A stretch of 64,000 nt of DNA from Gnetum montanum (Eukaryota; Streptophyta; Gnetopsida; Gnetales; Gnetaceae): contig MNCI01008012.1 in the NCBI GenBank assembly GCA_015680685.1, forward strand, positions 204,667 to 268,666, read 5' to 3'. The stretch's first letter is position 1. Every line of letters begins with the position of its first letter. The notes under the pieces are model-generated. The model worked only from the letters and a program-made list of their open reading frames with translations, was not told where the DNA came from and searched no databases. A program made the position numbers and the translations under genes. Below are positions 46,986-57,026 of the stretch, piece by piece.

Positions 46986-47479
46986 AAAAAAAAATTTAAA
47001 TGCAAGACAAAGGCCCTAACTCATACAAAGGTAAATGTCACCCACAAATGAAAAAGAACCCACCACAAGGCTACTTCACTACTACCACACCTGAAAGTAA
47101 AGGCAACAATCAAACTTCATGTTAAAGGCTACTTTCTTAAGAAGAACATAGAAAATTATAGTTACAAATATAGTTAGATTTATTATAATTTATCAATGTC
47201 CTTGAATATCAGTGGCATGAGTCTTCACTTGAAAACTCACGTTCCAGGTCTCAGTTTCAATGTCCTAACAGATATAAGTAACCTCCATTTCTTAATAATA
47301 TTCTCAAAATTGTCTCTATGCTATCGGTAGATCTAAAGCGTGTGAAGCAGTTTTTACCGGTTTCAGTTTTAAAAACAGAGTAACAGCACACACACAACTA
47401 GCCAAACCGTCCATAATGCAATTCAGGGGCACTTCTCTTCCTTCCATAACTCCATATTTAATATGGCCTTGCCTTGTAA

Positions 47480-47620
47480 TCAACGATCATGCCCCTGATG
47501 CTTTTAGCACCTCTGATTTACCTTCTCCATAGGCAGAGTCTTCTTCTCCTGATTAATAATTCATTTCTTCTATCGGCGGAATCTTTTCCTGAAATGCTGG
47601 CCCAGAAGCAATATATATAT
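47480..47620 (-). pseudogene. Possible OPT N-terminal exon
   Basis: Minus-strand text reads KIPPIEEMNY, stop, SGEEDSAYGEG. Plant OPT proteins carry near the N-terminus a motif of the form PIEEVRLTV followed by an acidic EDDP stretch, so PIEE plus EED fits in position and order. The match is short and holds one stop. A donor-like GTAAAT follows. A weak guess. Confidence 0.3.
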
Positions 47621-47996
47621 GCATCAGAATTCAAACAAGGTCAAATACATATAATCATAACCTTACTCTTGTTCTTCAAAAGAATCCGCGTCGGCTAACA
47701 CTGTAGCATCTTCATATTATATTATATGGTCTTTAATTTGATGAGTTTTCGCCTCCTACGGAAAATTTTGGAGCCGGTGGTTGAGCCACCTTTCCACCCT
47801 TTTCCATAAAAAAGGGTAAAATTTGACGATGCAAAAGATCTCCCTGCAGAATGAAGATGATAAAAGTATGCATTCACTTTTTCGTGCAAAACATCTTCTA
47901 GAGAATGAGAATGGAGATGATAACAAGATGCATTCATGTTTTTTTTTGGGTGCCTTATTTCTTTATCCAACAACAACATGGGGCAAATGTAGCATG

Positions 47997-48689
47997 TGTT
48001 AACCACTAACGCGTTTTATGGGTTAGTTAACGCATAAAGGTGGCCACCATATCCACTAATGCATTTTATACATTAATTAATGCGTGAAGGTGGCCACCAC
48101 ATCCACTAATGCATTTTATGTGTTAATTAATGCATCAAAGTGGCTATTATATCCACTAATGCATTTTATGGGTTAGTTAATGTATCAAGGTAGCCACCAC
48201 ATCCACTAATACATTTTTATGAGTTAGTTAATGCATCAAGTTGGTCTTCATATATGGTAATGTGTTTTTTATGCATTTGCATTGGGTCTTTTGCAGTAAT
48301 CGATTCTGTGGGCTATAAATTTGTTCTTGATAGGAGAACAAAGGCACCACGAATCACAGCAGGATTGTAGTTTTGGTCTCTTTCACAGATGTTTAGAGGT
48401 TGCATACACCATCGTTGTAGAGTGTTAATGTGAAAGAAGGATCTGAACATCAAGTTTAATCCAAGGCATCAATGGTTGGAGGTCAATTCCATTTGCTTCA
48501 ACATTGTGCATTTCTGGTTATTCATGTATTTGAATTTCTTGTGCCATTTGCTTATGCATTGTACATTTTGGTTATCTATGTATGTGAATTTCTTGTGCCA
48601 TTTTCTATTGCATTGTGCATTTCTAGTTATCTATGCATGTAAATTTTTTGTGCAATCCCCAAATTTTATTTTACATTTGGTATCAAAGC
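47997..48689 (+). repeat. 5' LTR of copia element F with tandem arrays; PBS
   Basis: TGTTAACCACTAACG to TTATTTTACA (47997-48675), then TT and TGGTATCAAAGC. U3 is a tandem array of five ~52-60 bp units (48001-48250; ATCCACTAATGCATTTTATG, GTTAGTTAATGCATCAAGG). R-U5 has three ~60-bp units (about 48500-48655; CATTGTGCATTTCTGGTTAT and TGTGCCATTT). The middle aligns with the D LTR (TAGTTTTGGTCTCT, ACACCATCGTTG). Confidence 0.82.
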
Positions 48690-49314
48690 TTTATTTTTGT
48701 CTTTGTCTTGATGCCACTACTGGTTAGTAATTGAAAGGCTTGTTTATGATTGCAAAGGGCATCTCTGTAAAATTACTAACCTCTATGGCATTGTTTTGTG
48801 AGGGTTCCTTCTTTTGCAAGGTGTGATAGGTGCTCATTTAGGTGATATTTTAGGGTTTTGAACTATGCATAAAGTTGTTTTATTTAAAGAATATCAAAAT
48901 TTCATAATGCATAGTTTTTCCTACATAAAATTATAACTTGTGATCTTATTTTTTGTACGATTAGAGAGTAGCCACAACATCTTTAATTGTGCAAAATTGT
49001 TAAAAATTTTGGATCACATATGGAAAATTAAATTGTGATTAATCATATGTAATACAATAAACTTTATCCCAAAGGAATTTTTATTGTATTTCATATGATT
49101 AATTAGGATGATATGTTAAATTATTTTTCTTAATTTTCCCACAAGGATTAAGAAGAGAAATATAATTTAATAGTTTCATCATAAGGATATATGAATCAAT
49201 TTGAATTAAAATTTAGCCCATAGGCAATTTTATGTCATTTGATTTATATTTTACATGATTTAAATTGGTAAAAATGTCTTATGGTATTTTAACCTCAAAT
49301 TTAGTGAGATAAGC

Positions 49315-50290
49315 ATGTTTAATTATGCAATTGTACAACCTGTAAGCTACTCTAATTTCAAATGTGACATTTTTGAATTAAAGGGTGATAATTATAAAGT
49401 ATGGAAGGAGAGAATTCTTCTTTATTTATGCTGGATGGACATTGATTATGCTATCCGTAAGGATGAACCACCTGCCATTACAATAGCCAGCCATTTGGAT
49501 GATATTGGTAATTATGAAAAATGGGAGTGATCTAATTATTTCTATACCATGTTCATAAAAACCAAGATCTTGGCTAGTATGTGTGGTTCATTGAAATAGT
49601 ATGACAATGTGTGCATTTTGTTAAAGGCAATTGATGAACAATTTGAGCCATTAGCCAAAGCATTGGCTATCACCTTAATAATGAATTTCTCATCCATGAA
49701 ACTCATCGAAATTCATGGTGTGAATGAGCACATCATGAAAATGAGGGATATAGCAGCTCAACTCAAAACACTTGAGGTTGAGATGTCAGAATCTTTCCTT
49801 GTGCACTACATCTTAAACATGCTCCCACTGCAGTATAGACCCTTTAATATTTCTTATAATAGACATAGGGAAAAATGGTCAATCAATGAACTGATGATCA
49901 TGTGTGTGCAAGAAGCGGGTAGACTTGCGATGGAAGCGAAAGAAAGTGTGCATTTGGTCACACAAGAAAAGAGTAAAGAACAAGCCAAAAGGGAAGTGGA
50001 AGGTTTGCTTGCACAAGCTAATATTAAAAAGGAATCCAGATGCTTTCTCTACAAAAAGAAAGGGCACATAAAGAAGGATTGTTCTAAATATCAGAAATGG
50101 TTTGAAAAGAAAGGTACTCAACTCTCACTTGTTTGTTTTGAATCTAATATGGTTGATGTTGATCATGACACATGGTGGATTGACTCTAGTTCTACAATCC
50201 ATGTTACCAATTCCTTGTAGGGGGTGCAAAACCTAAGGAAGCCAGTGGGAAGTAAGTCATGCATCTATTTAAGCAACAAGATGTGCTCAC
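49315..50290 (+). pseudogene. Element F gag and protease
   Basis: Gag starts at the ATG of 49315 (MFNYAIVQPVSYSNFKCD) and breaks at 49530. It resumes at 49609-50220 with MRDIAAQLKTLEVEMSESF and the zinc knuckle CFLYKKKGHIKKDC, whose second Cys is now Tyr. The protease site reads WWIDSSSTIHVT: codon 50188-50190 is AGT, where D has GGT, so the catalytic DSG has become DSS by one G-to-A change. A stop follows at 50218-50220. Confidence 0.85.
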
Positions 50291-50559
50291 ATGTGTAGGC
50301 AATCAGAACATGCAAGTTAGTTTTAATCAATGGTTTTATTTTAAAGTTGGAAAAGACATTTCATATTCCTAGTTTTTCAAGGAGTTTAATTTCTATTTCA
50401 AGGCTTATATCATTTGGATTTTGCTTTAATTTTTCAAATACTATATTCAGTCTATATTATAGATATGAACTTATTGGAAATGGTACATTGAAATATGGTC
50501 TTCTTAAATTAATTTACAAAAGGAAACTTCTTATACTTCTATGCATGTTTATGCTAGCA

Positions 50560-51415
50560 TTAAGAAATGTGTTATGAATGATGAATCCTCTATGTTATGG
50601 CATCATAGATTAGGACATATCTCTATTGAGAGAATAAAGAGATTAGTAAATGATGGAGTACTTAGCACTCTAGATTTTACTAACTTTAACACTTCTGTAG
50701 ACTACATAAAAGGAAAGTAGATCAATATGTCAAAGAAAGATGCCAAGAGGAGTTCAAACATATTAGAGATCATACATACAGATATTTGTAGTCCAAATAT
50801 GAATGCATATAGTCAAAAGTATTTCATTACCTTTATTGATGATTACTCACGATATATGTATCTCTACTTGCTTCATAACAAGAGCGAAGCTTTAGATGCC
50901 TTTAAGGTGTTTAAGGCTGAAGTAGAGAAACAATGCCATAAGCAAATAAAGTTAGTGAGATTTGATAGAGGTGGCAAATACTATGGTAGATATACTGACA
51001 ATGGACAAGCACCTAGTCCATTTGCTACGTTTTTTCAAGAGCATGGAATTGTTGCCTAGTACACTATGCCTAGTTCTCCAGACCAGAATGGTGTGGTAGA
51101 AAAAAGAAATCGAACATTATTGGACATGATGCAAAGTATTCTTAGTAGCTCCAAGCTTTCTAAGTACTTGTGGATTGAAGCTCTCAAGAAAATGGTGTAT
51201 ATATTAAATTGAGTTCCAATCAAGGATTTTTCAAAAACATCATTTGAATTATGGAAAGGTTGAAAATCAAGTTTGCGACATATACGTGTTTGGGGATGCC
51301 CATCTAAAATAAGAGTCTATAATCCACAAGAAAAGAAATTAGATCCAAGGACCATAAGTGGGGTATTTTGTTAGATATGTTGAACAATCTAAGGAATACA
51401 AATTTTATTGCCCAT
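50560..51415 (+). pseudogene. Element F integrase
   Basis: GAG-pre-integrase LWHHRLGHISIERI lies at about 50595-50640. The core reads HTDICSPNMNAYSQKYF and FITFIDDYSRYMYLYLLHN, then RFDRGGKYYG (D has SDRGGEY) and QNGVVEKRNRTLLDM. Stops occur, for example after HGIVA at 51057. The text is cut at 51415 by a solo LTR and continues at 52210 (TTCTATTGCCCAT / CCCATCACATACTACTAGG), as in the uninterrupted D copy. Confidence 0.85.
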
Positions 51416-52209
51416 TTATGAGTCCCGATATCAGACCCTCGATATTGGATACACGATATTAGAGATGTTGAAGCGATATCAAACATGCGATGTCGGAGCT
51501 TGTCTCATTGCTTATAAATAAGAGACAAGGGAACTTGGTTTGGCATTAGTTTTTTAGTTCCTCAGCTGAACTCATGCAATTTTTCTATTCCAGAGTTAGA
51601 ATTATTTCTGAGTACCCGGAAAAGGAGTCATAAAGTGAATGGATCTTTATTCAAGCATTGTGTACCTAAGCATACCTTGTGTTCGGAAATAAAGACAAAC
51701 TTTGTGATAAACCTTGGAACATTCAGAATAGCTTAATTGTTGCATTTCATGTTATTTACTATTATTTGATGCTTTCAATAGTTACTTAATGTTATTTCAT
51801 TGAAGTATTAATTATCAATTATCAATGAATTAGCACACTTAGCACGACCACTTCAAGCATACATGGAACACTTGGTAACCCAATAATGACTAGCATTTGG
51901 TAATCCCAATAGTGTTACACTGGTTTAGGATGTGTTTGGAGTGTGGGAATGGATGCTGGTGTTAGGATTTGATTCACATTAGAGTTATAAAAATCCATTA
52001 GTTAATTAAATATTCTTATTGCACACACTTAGGAGACTAATATAAACTATACAATTGTTCCTTACAAGTAAGCTTGGGAAGACAATGACTGCATAACTCA
52101 TCATTGTTCTGCATAGGCACATAAGCACTTAATCCTTGGAGTTTGACTAGATCATGCGTGAATGCTTGCATTCATATGGTTGGGTGTAGGGGTACCTTGC
52201 CACTCACCA
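51416..52209 (+). repeat. Solo Athila-like LTR inside element F, duplication CCCAT
   Basis: 794 bp, TTATGAGTCCCGATATC to GCCACTCACCA, the same orientation as element E. CCCAT flanks it on both sides (51411-51415 and 52210-52214). Removing LTR and one duplication restores the order seen in D. No primer-binding site or purine tract adjoins, so it is a solo LTR. U3 has four GATAT(C/T) motifs in 75 bp. A polyA-type AATAAAG is near 51689. Confidence 0.9.
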
Positions 52210-54172
52210 CCCATCACATACTACTAGGTTTGTGGAATCAAGGAATGCTAAATTTCTTGAGAATGACTTGATTAGTGGGAGCAGTAGATCTTGGAACATT
52301 GTTTCTAAGATAGATCATATAGATGCTCAACCCACTACTTCAAATGATAGACTGATTGTTGTGCACAATACACCTAGAGCACAAATACGTAATGAACAAC
52401 AATTAGTCATTGAAGTTTCACAAACTACTGATCAAAAAATAGTAGATCTAGCTAAACAACAGATACCAAAACCTATTGAACAGCATATTGAACATCATGA
52501 TCCTCAAGAGAATGATGAACCAACATTAAGAAGATTTACTAGAGTAAGGTAATCAATGATTCCTAGTGACTATATGGTGTATCTACAGGAGTTTGGCTAC
52601 AACATGGGGGTTGAAATTAATCCCAAAATGTTTTCACAAGCCATGAGTTGTAAGGAATCTAACTTGTGGCATGATGCCATGAAAGACAAGATGAACTTTA
52701 TGTCATCTAATGGAGTCTAAGATCCTGTAAAATTTCTTGATGGTGTAAAAGCCATTGGATGCAAATGGGTGACTGATTAGGCAACATTGAAAGATATAAG
52801 GCCAGACTTGTCACTAAAGGGTTCATTCAAAAAGAGGGAATAGATTACAAGGAGACCTTTTCTCTTGTATTTGAGAAGGACTCCATGTTATCCTGGAATT
52901 GGTTGCCCATTTTTATCTTGAATTGCATCAAATGGATGTGAAAAACAACATTCCTTAATGGTGATCTAGAGGAAGAGGCTTATATGAAATAACCTAAAGG
53001 ATTTTCCTCTAGTAATGGTAAGCAATTGGTATGCAAGATTAAGAAATCCATATATGGATTGAAATAGGCCTCTCATCAATGGTACTTAAAATTCCATGAT
53101 AGCATCACTTCATTTGGTTTTGAAGAAAACATCATGGATCAATGTATATACTAGAAGGTTAGTGGAAGAAAAATCTATTTCCTTGTTCTATATGTGGATG
53201 ATATCCTTCTTGCAACTAATAATAATGGATTTCCATACGAGGTGAAACATTTTCTCTCTAAGAATTTCAATATGAAGGATATGGGTGAGGCATCTTATGT
53301 CCTTGGCATTCAGATCCATAGGGAAAAATCTAGATGTATTCTAGCACTGTCATAGGAAACCTATATCAATAAAGTTTTAGAAAGGTTTGATATGAAAGAT
53401 TGTTCACCAAGTATAGAACCCATTGTGAAGGGTGATAAGTTCAATCTGAACTAGTGCCCTAGGAATGATTTAGAGAAAATTAAAATGAGCAACATTCCAT
53501 ATGTTTTAGTTGTTGGAAGCCTTATGTATGCTTAGGTTTGCACAAGACCTGACATTGCATTTGCTATGGGAATGTTGGATAGATATTTGAGTAATCTACG
53601 TATTGACCACTGGAGGGGCTACAAAGAAAGTGACAAGGTACCTTCAAGGTACAAAAGATTACATGCTTATGTATAAATGAATTAACTCCTTGGAGATTAC
53701 TGGCTACTTCAATTCAAACTTTGTTGGCTAAGTTGATTCATAGAAATCAACATCTGGTTATGTTTTTATGCTAGTTGTAGGAGCTATATCCTAGAGAAGT
53801 GGAAAGCAAACTTTGGTTGCTACTTCCACCATGGAGGTAGAGTTAATTTCTTATTTTGAGGTCACTTCACATGGTGTATGGCTAAAGAATTTCATATTAG
53901 GGCTTAGAATTGTAGATTCTATATCTAGGCCATTAAGAATGTTTTGTGACAATTCAATTGCTATCTTTATGGCTAAGAATAATAAGAGTGGAAATCTAAG
54001 TAAATACATCGACATAAAGTATCTATCCATAAGGGAGCACATTAACGAAAATAAAGTGGTCATTAAACATATAAGCATCGAATTGATGATAATTGATCCT
54101 TTGACAAAAGGAATGCCACTAAAGTCATTTAAGGATAATGTAGTTTGGATGAGACTTGGTTCCATAATGTAA
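52210..54172 (+). pseudogene. Element F RT and RNase H
   Basis: A linker rich in Gln and Pro (52232-52552) leads to RT: SNGV, stop, DPVKFLDGVKAIGCKWV, then VKHFLSKNFNMKDMGEASYV and the intact catalytic LYVDDILLATNN (YVDD at 53191-53202). RNase H is open at 53813-54172 (MVATSTMEVELISYFEVTSH, RMFCDNSIAIFMAKN, YIDIKYLSIREHI). Stops and frameshifts lie between. The natural end is TAA at 54170-54172. Confidence 0.85.
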
Positions 54173-54580
54173 TTTGTTGTACATACAACTTTACAATCTT
54201 AATGAAACTCTTATTCAGTTGTGCTATTTTCTCATATGGTTTATGCATATAGTTATGAGAGAAAATTCACATATGGCAGGACCTAGAATGAACATTGGTT
54301 TATTCATAAAGTAACAAAAATGTTGAAAAATAAAAGAAAAATAGAGGAAAATAGTCTAAGGTGTGGCTTAAGAGCTAAAATAGGTATGTTGAGATGTAAA
54401 AGAATGCTCATTACTGAGGAACTTGAACTATGAATCAAGTTGGAGGAACCTAACCCATGAATCAGGGATATTGTGTATAAATATCGTATCTTTATATTAT
54501 ATTTTGTTTTTAATATAAATATGATGTATTGTTATTTTTAGTTTAAAATAGTAGAGTATAAGTACCCTTTGCATGGCTAT

Positions 54581-55453
54581 TGATGAAGTGTATTTTTTCT
54601 GGCTTTGATGTCGAATATTCAATATCGGGGCCCAAGAAGCAATGTTAGATATTTGATATTGTGGGATGCATGCATGCCTATAAATATAACACTTGGGTGC
54701 ACAGTTTGGCATTTTTTTGCTAATAGAGTACCTAAACTCTTGCAGTTTTATTCCATAGTTTTAGAGAATAGTTAGTGAGTGCCCGTAGTGTGGATTTGAG
54801 TAAGTTGTATGATGTCTTATTCAAGTGGCAATGTACCTAGACACATTCCATGAACAAAAATAAGATCAAGGTTGATCCTTATTTATTGCATCACTTTTAC
54901 TTAGATTAGGTTTACTTTCCATGCAATGTACTTTTCATGTACTTAGTTAATATTTACATTTCCATGCGTATTAATGAATTGGTAGAATGAGTGCAATCGG
55001 TTGAAAGTGTAAACACGTATTTTCTTGGTAAGCATAGTAGCATTATTGTTTAGTTTGCCTAGTAGCATAGTGCTTGGTAATCCCAATAGTGGATACGTGG
55101 GTTCAAGACGTGTACAACAAGATGGGAATGAACACATTGTCTATAGGCTAGTTTAGACTTTACTTTTCATTGTTAATTAGTTTAAATAATCAATTTCTTT
55201 ATTATCGTTACGAGTAGCATAAGGCTAAAACATTAAGAATCATATGCCCCACTTTGGACTAAACCATACATGATAAAGCTACCATTAGTCCAAGTGGGAA
55301 GATAGTGAACTACAATCAAGAACTAACGATTTAGATGCCATCACTAGTCCCATCCACGGAATTTGACTGGATCATGCATATATGCTTGTGATTTGTATGG
55401 TTGGGCATAGGGGGTACATCGCTACTCATTATTGGCATCATTGTTGGGGATGG
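54581..55453 (+). repeat. 5' LTR of element G and primer-binding site
   Basis: LTR 54581-55431, TGATGAAGTG to GCTACTCATTA (851 bp). TTGGCATCATTGTTGGGGAT (55432-55451) is the tRNA-Asp-like primer site in a form close to those of A and B. U3 has AATATTCAATATCGGGG and GATATTTGATATTG half-palindromes (54612-54662). TATA-type CCTATAAATATAAC at 54678-54691. Confidence 0.85.
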
Positions 55454-55556
55454 TGCTAGTTATCTAGATTAGTTATATTATACATGATCATTGTAAACAC
55501 ATTAACAATATATCTTTTAGAAAATATTAAGTCACACACATCATTAATCAAAAACA

Positions 55557-57026
55557 ATGTCTCTTTCACATGGAAGCAATAATGCATTGTATGAAGAAAA
55601 CATTCATTGGAGAACTAATGAGATATATATTGAAGAAACTTCGAGTGACCAAGCTCAAGTAGGGGTTTCATATGTTCATGACCACCGTTACTACACTCAA
55701 GAACTACATTCACCTAAGGTAAAAAATCCTAGAGGAGATGGAGTAAGTCCTAGATCAGGGAGGGCCTCAAGGCCTAAGACCTCCTCAAAACCTAGAAAAG
55801 ATAAATCAAGGGGCCATGGTGATTCTCCTAGTTCCTCATCTTCCTCTTTCTCTTCAACATCTATTTTTGATGAAGATGAACATAGGTATAGAGATAGAGC
55901 TCTACTATGGGTTCAAGATAAAGATAAAAATCAAAACTAAGTGTAAAATCAAATACATCAAAATGACCATACATAGGATCGTCACAATCAGACAAGTAGA
56001 AATAGAAATTTTCACCATGACATGTCTAATAATGGCAAACCCTTATTAGCCACTAAGAGTATGACACAAATTTCAAAGGTAGTTAAAATACCCTATAGGC
56101 ATCGATAGAAAAGTCACATAAAAAGGCTTGATATGAATAACATCCCTAAATTTATGAGAGGCTATAATTCTGATCCAAAATATCATTTACAAGTCTTCCA
56201 TGATGCATGCATCTTACAAAGCATTTAAAGTAAGTGGTGAAAGCTTAAGCTCTTTCCTAGGACACTAATAGACAAATCTGAAGTGGTATGGATCATTGAA
56301 ACCAAATTCAATTCATCAGTGGTTCACAATGCTAGAAATCTTCAATGAGAAATACCAAACCTATGTGAGCATGTCCAATCTAAGGAAATGAATCCAAGGA
56401 TGGAAACAGTAACAACATGAACCCTTGGATATGGACCTAGATAGATACTATTCTCTAATGTATAGGTATCCAGCCCATGGTTTTTCTCAAGAAGAGAAAA
56501 TTTTTCACATCATAGATGGGCTTCGTAGTCAGATGAGAGAGGCCCTTGGAAGGTATGCTCAAGGTTAGTTATATGAATTAAGAGCCCATTAGATACAAAG
56601 GCTAATCAAGTAGGTGGCAAAAGAAGAAGGAGAGCTATGTAAATGAGAGAATGTAGAGGAAAATAACTAGGACCAAACTCTTGAAAAGAAAATGATCCAT
56701 ATCTATGATAAGGAAAAAGAGGCAACTCTTGATGAGGTGATTTCACAACAAACCTTGTCAATACAAAAGTTTATCGATGAGCTTGAAGCAAGACTAGATA
56801 AGGTGTGAGACTTGATGAATGACAAAGTTACAACTTACATAAAAACCATAGAGGAGAGAGTAATGTAAAAATAATCAAGTGGTCAAAACAAGAGAAGGAA
56901 AAAGAACTAAAAAAAATAGGAACACTTATCAACAAAAAGGAAAAATAATTGTAGAAGAAGAGGCTATAGACTTAATCACAGAAGAGGGTGACGGATGTGA
57001 CATCTGCCTATATGACCATTGTACTG
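55557..57026 (+). pseudogene. Element G gag
   Basis: ATG 55557 (MSLSHGSNNALYEENIH) is open to 55940: Arg/Ser/Pro-rich, with a run of serines then FDEDEHRYRDR. It continues in other frames with LDMNNIPKFMRGYN (about 56130; B has LDMNNIPRFEGGYN), gag core remnants, and 56879-57026 with EEEAIDLITEEGDGCDICLY, matching the Cys motif of A. Several stops and at least one frameshift. Confidence 0.8.

Larger units (their letters stand above)
41562..47700 (-). pseudogene. Oligopeptide transporter (OPT) pseudogene
   Basis: The only host gene in the window. Plant OPT proteins are plasma-membrane proton-coupled carriers of peptides, glutathione or metal chelates, about 700 residues with 12-16 membrane spans. 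Four minus-strand blocks match the family in order: 46241-46620, 45520-45815, 43191-43385 and 41562-42157, with a possible N-terminal block at 47480-47620. Splice donors survive after 46241 (GTAAGT), 45520 and 43191. About 300 central residues between LLPTWLIIITTQ and VNKRFELD are missing. Lesions include frameshifts in at least three blocks, in-frame stops, and a short duplication that adds a stop. Base composition is much richer in GC than the surrounding retroelements. It cannot encode a working transporter. Confidence 0.88.
47997..54580 (+). mobile_element. Ty1/copia element F (same family as D)
   Basis: Plus-strand copia: 5' LTR 47997-48675, primer-binding site 48678-48689 (TGGTATCAAAGC), gag-protease 49315-50290, integrase 50560-51415, then after a solo LTR RT and RNase H to 54172. 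The 3' non-coding part is similar to that of D up to about 54320 and perhaps to 54580, where the G LTR begins. No 3' LTR of F is present in the window. Its protein text matches D closely, so the two copies can be used to recognise each other's damage. Confidence 0.88.
54581..57026 (+). mobile_element. Athila-like element G, 5' part only
   Basis: 5' LTR (54581-55431), primer-binding site and most of gag, in the same family as A, B and E. It is inserted in the 3' non-coding part of F. Similarity stops near 57026, just after the Cys motif of gag (GDGCDICLYDH). Pol and the 3' LTR are not found to the right in this window, so it is truncated or interrupted there. Confidence 0.8.

Noticed and set aside
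49879-50121. 80-codon minus-strand frame over F gag
   Set aside because: Antisense to the zinc-knuckle region of F gag.
55557-55940. G gag start considered as a stand-alone Ser/Arg-rich host protein
   Set aside because: It follows an LTR and primer site and matches the gag starts of A and B in position and type.
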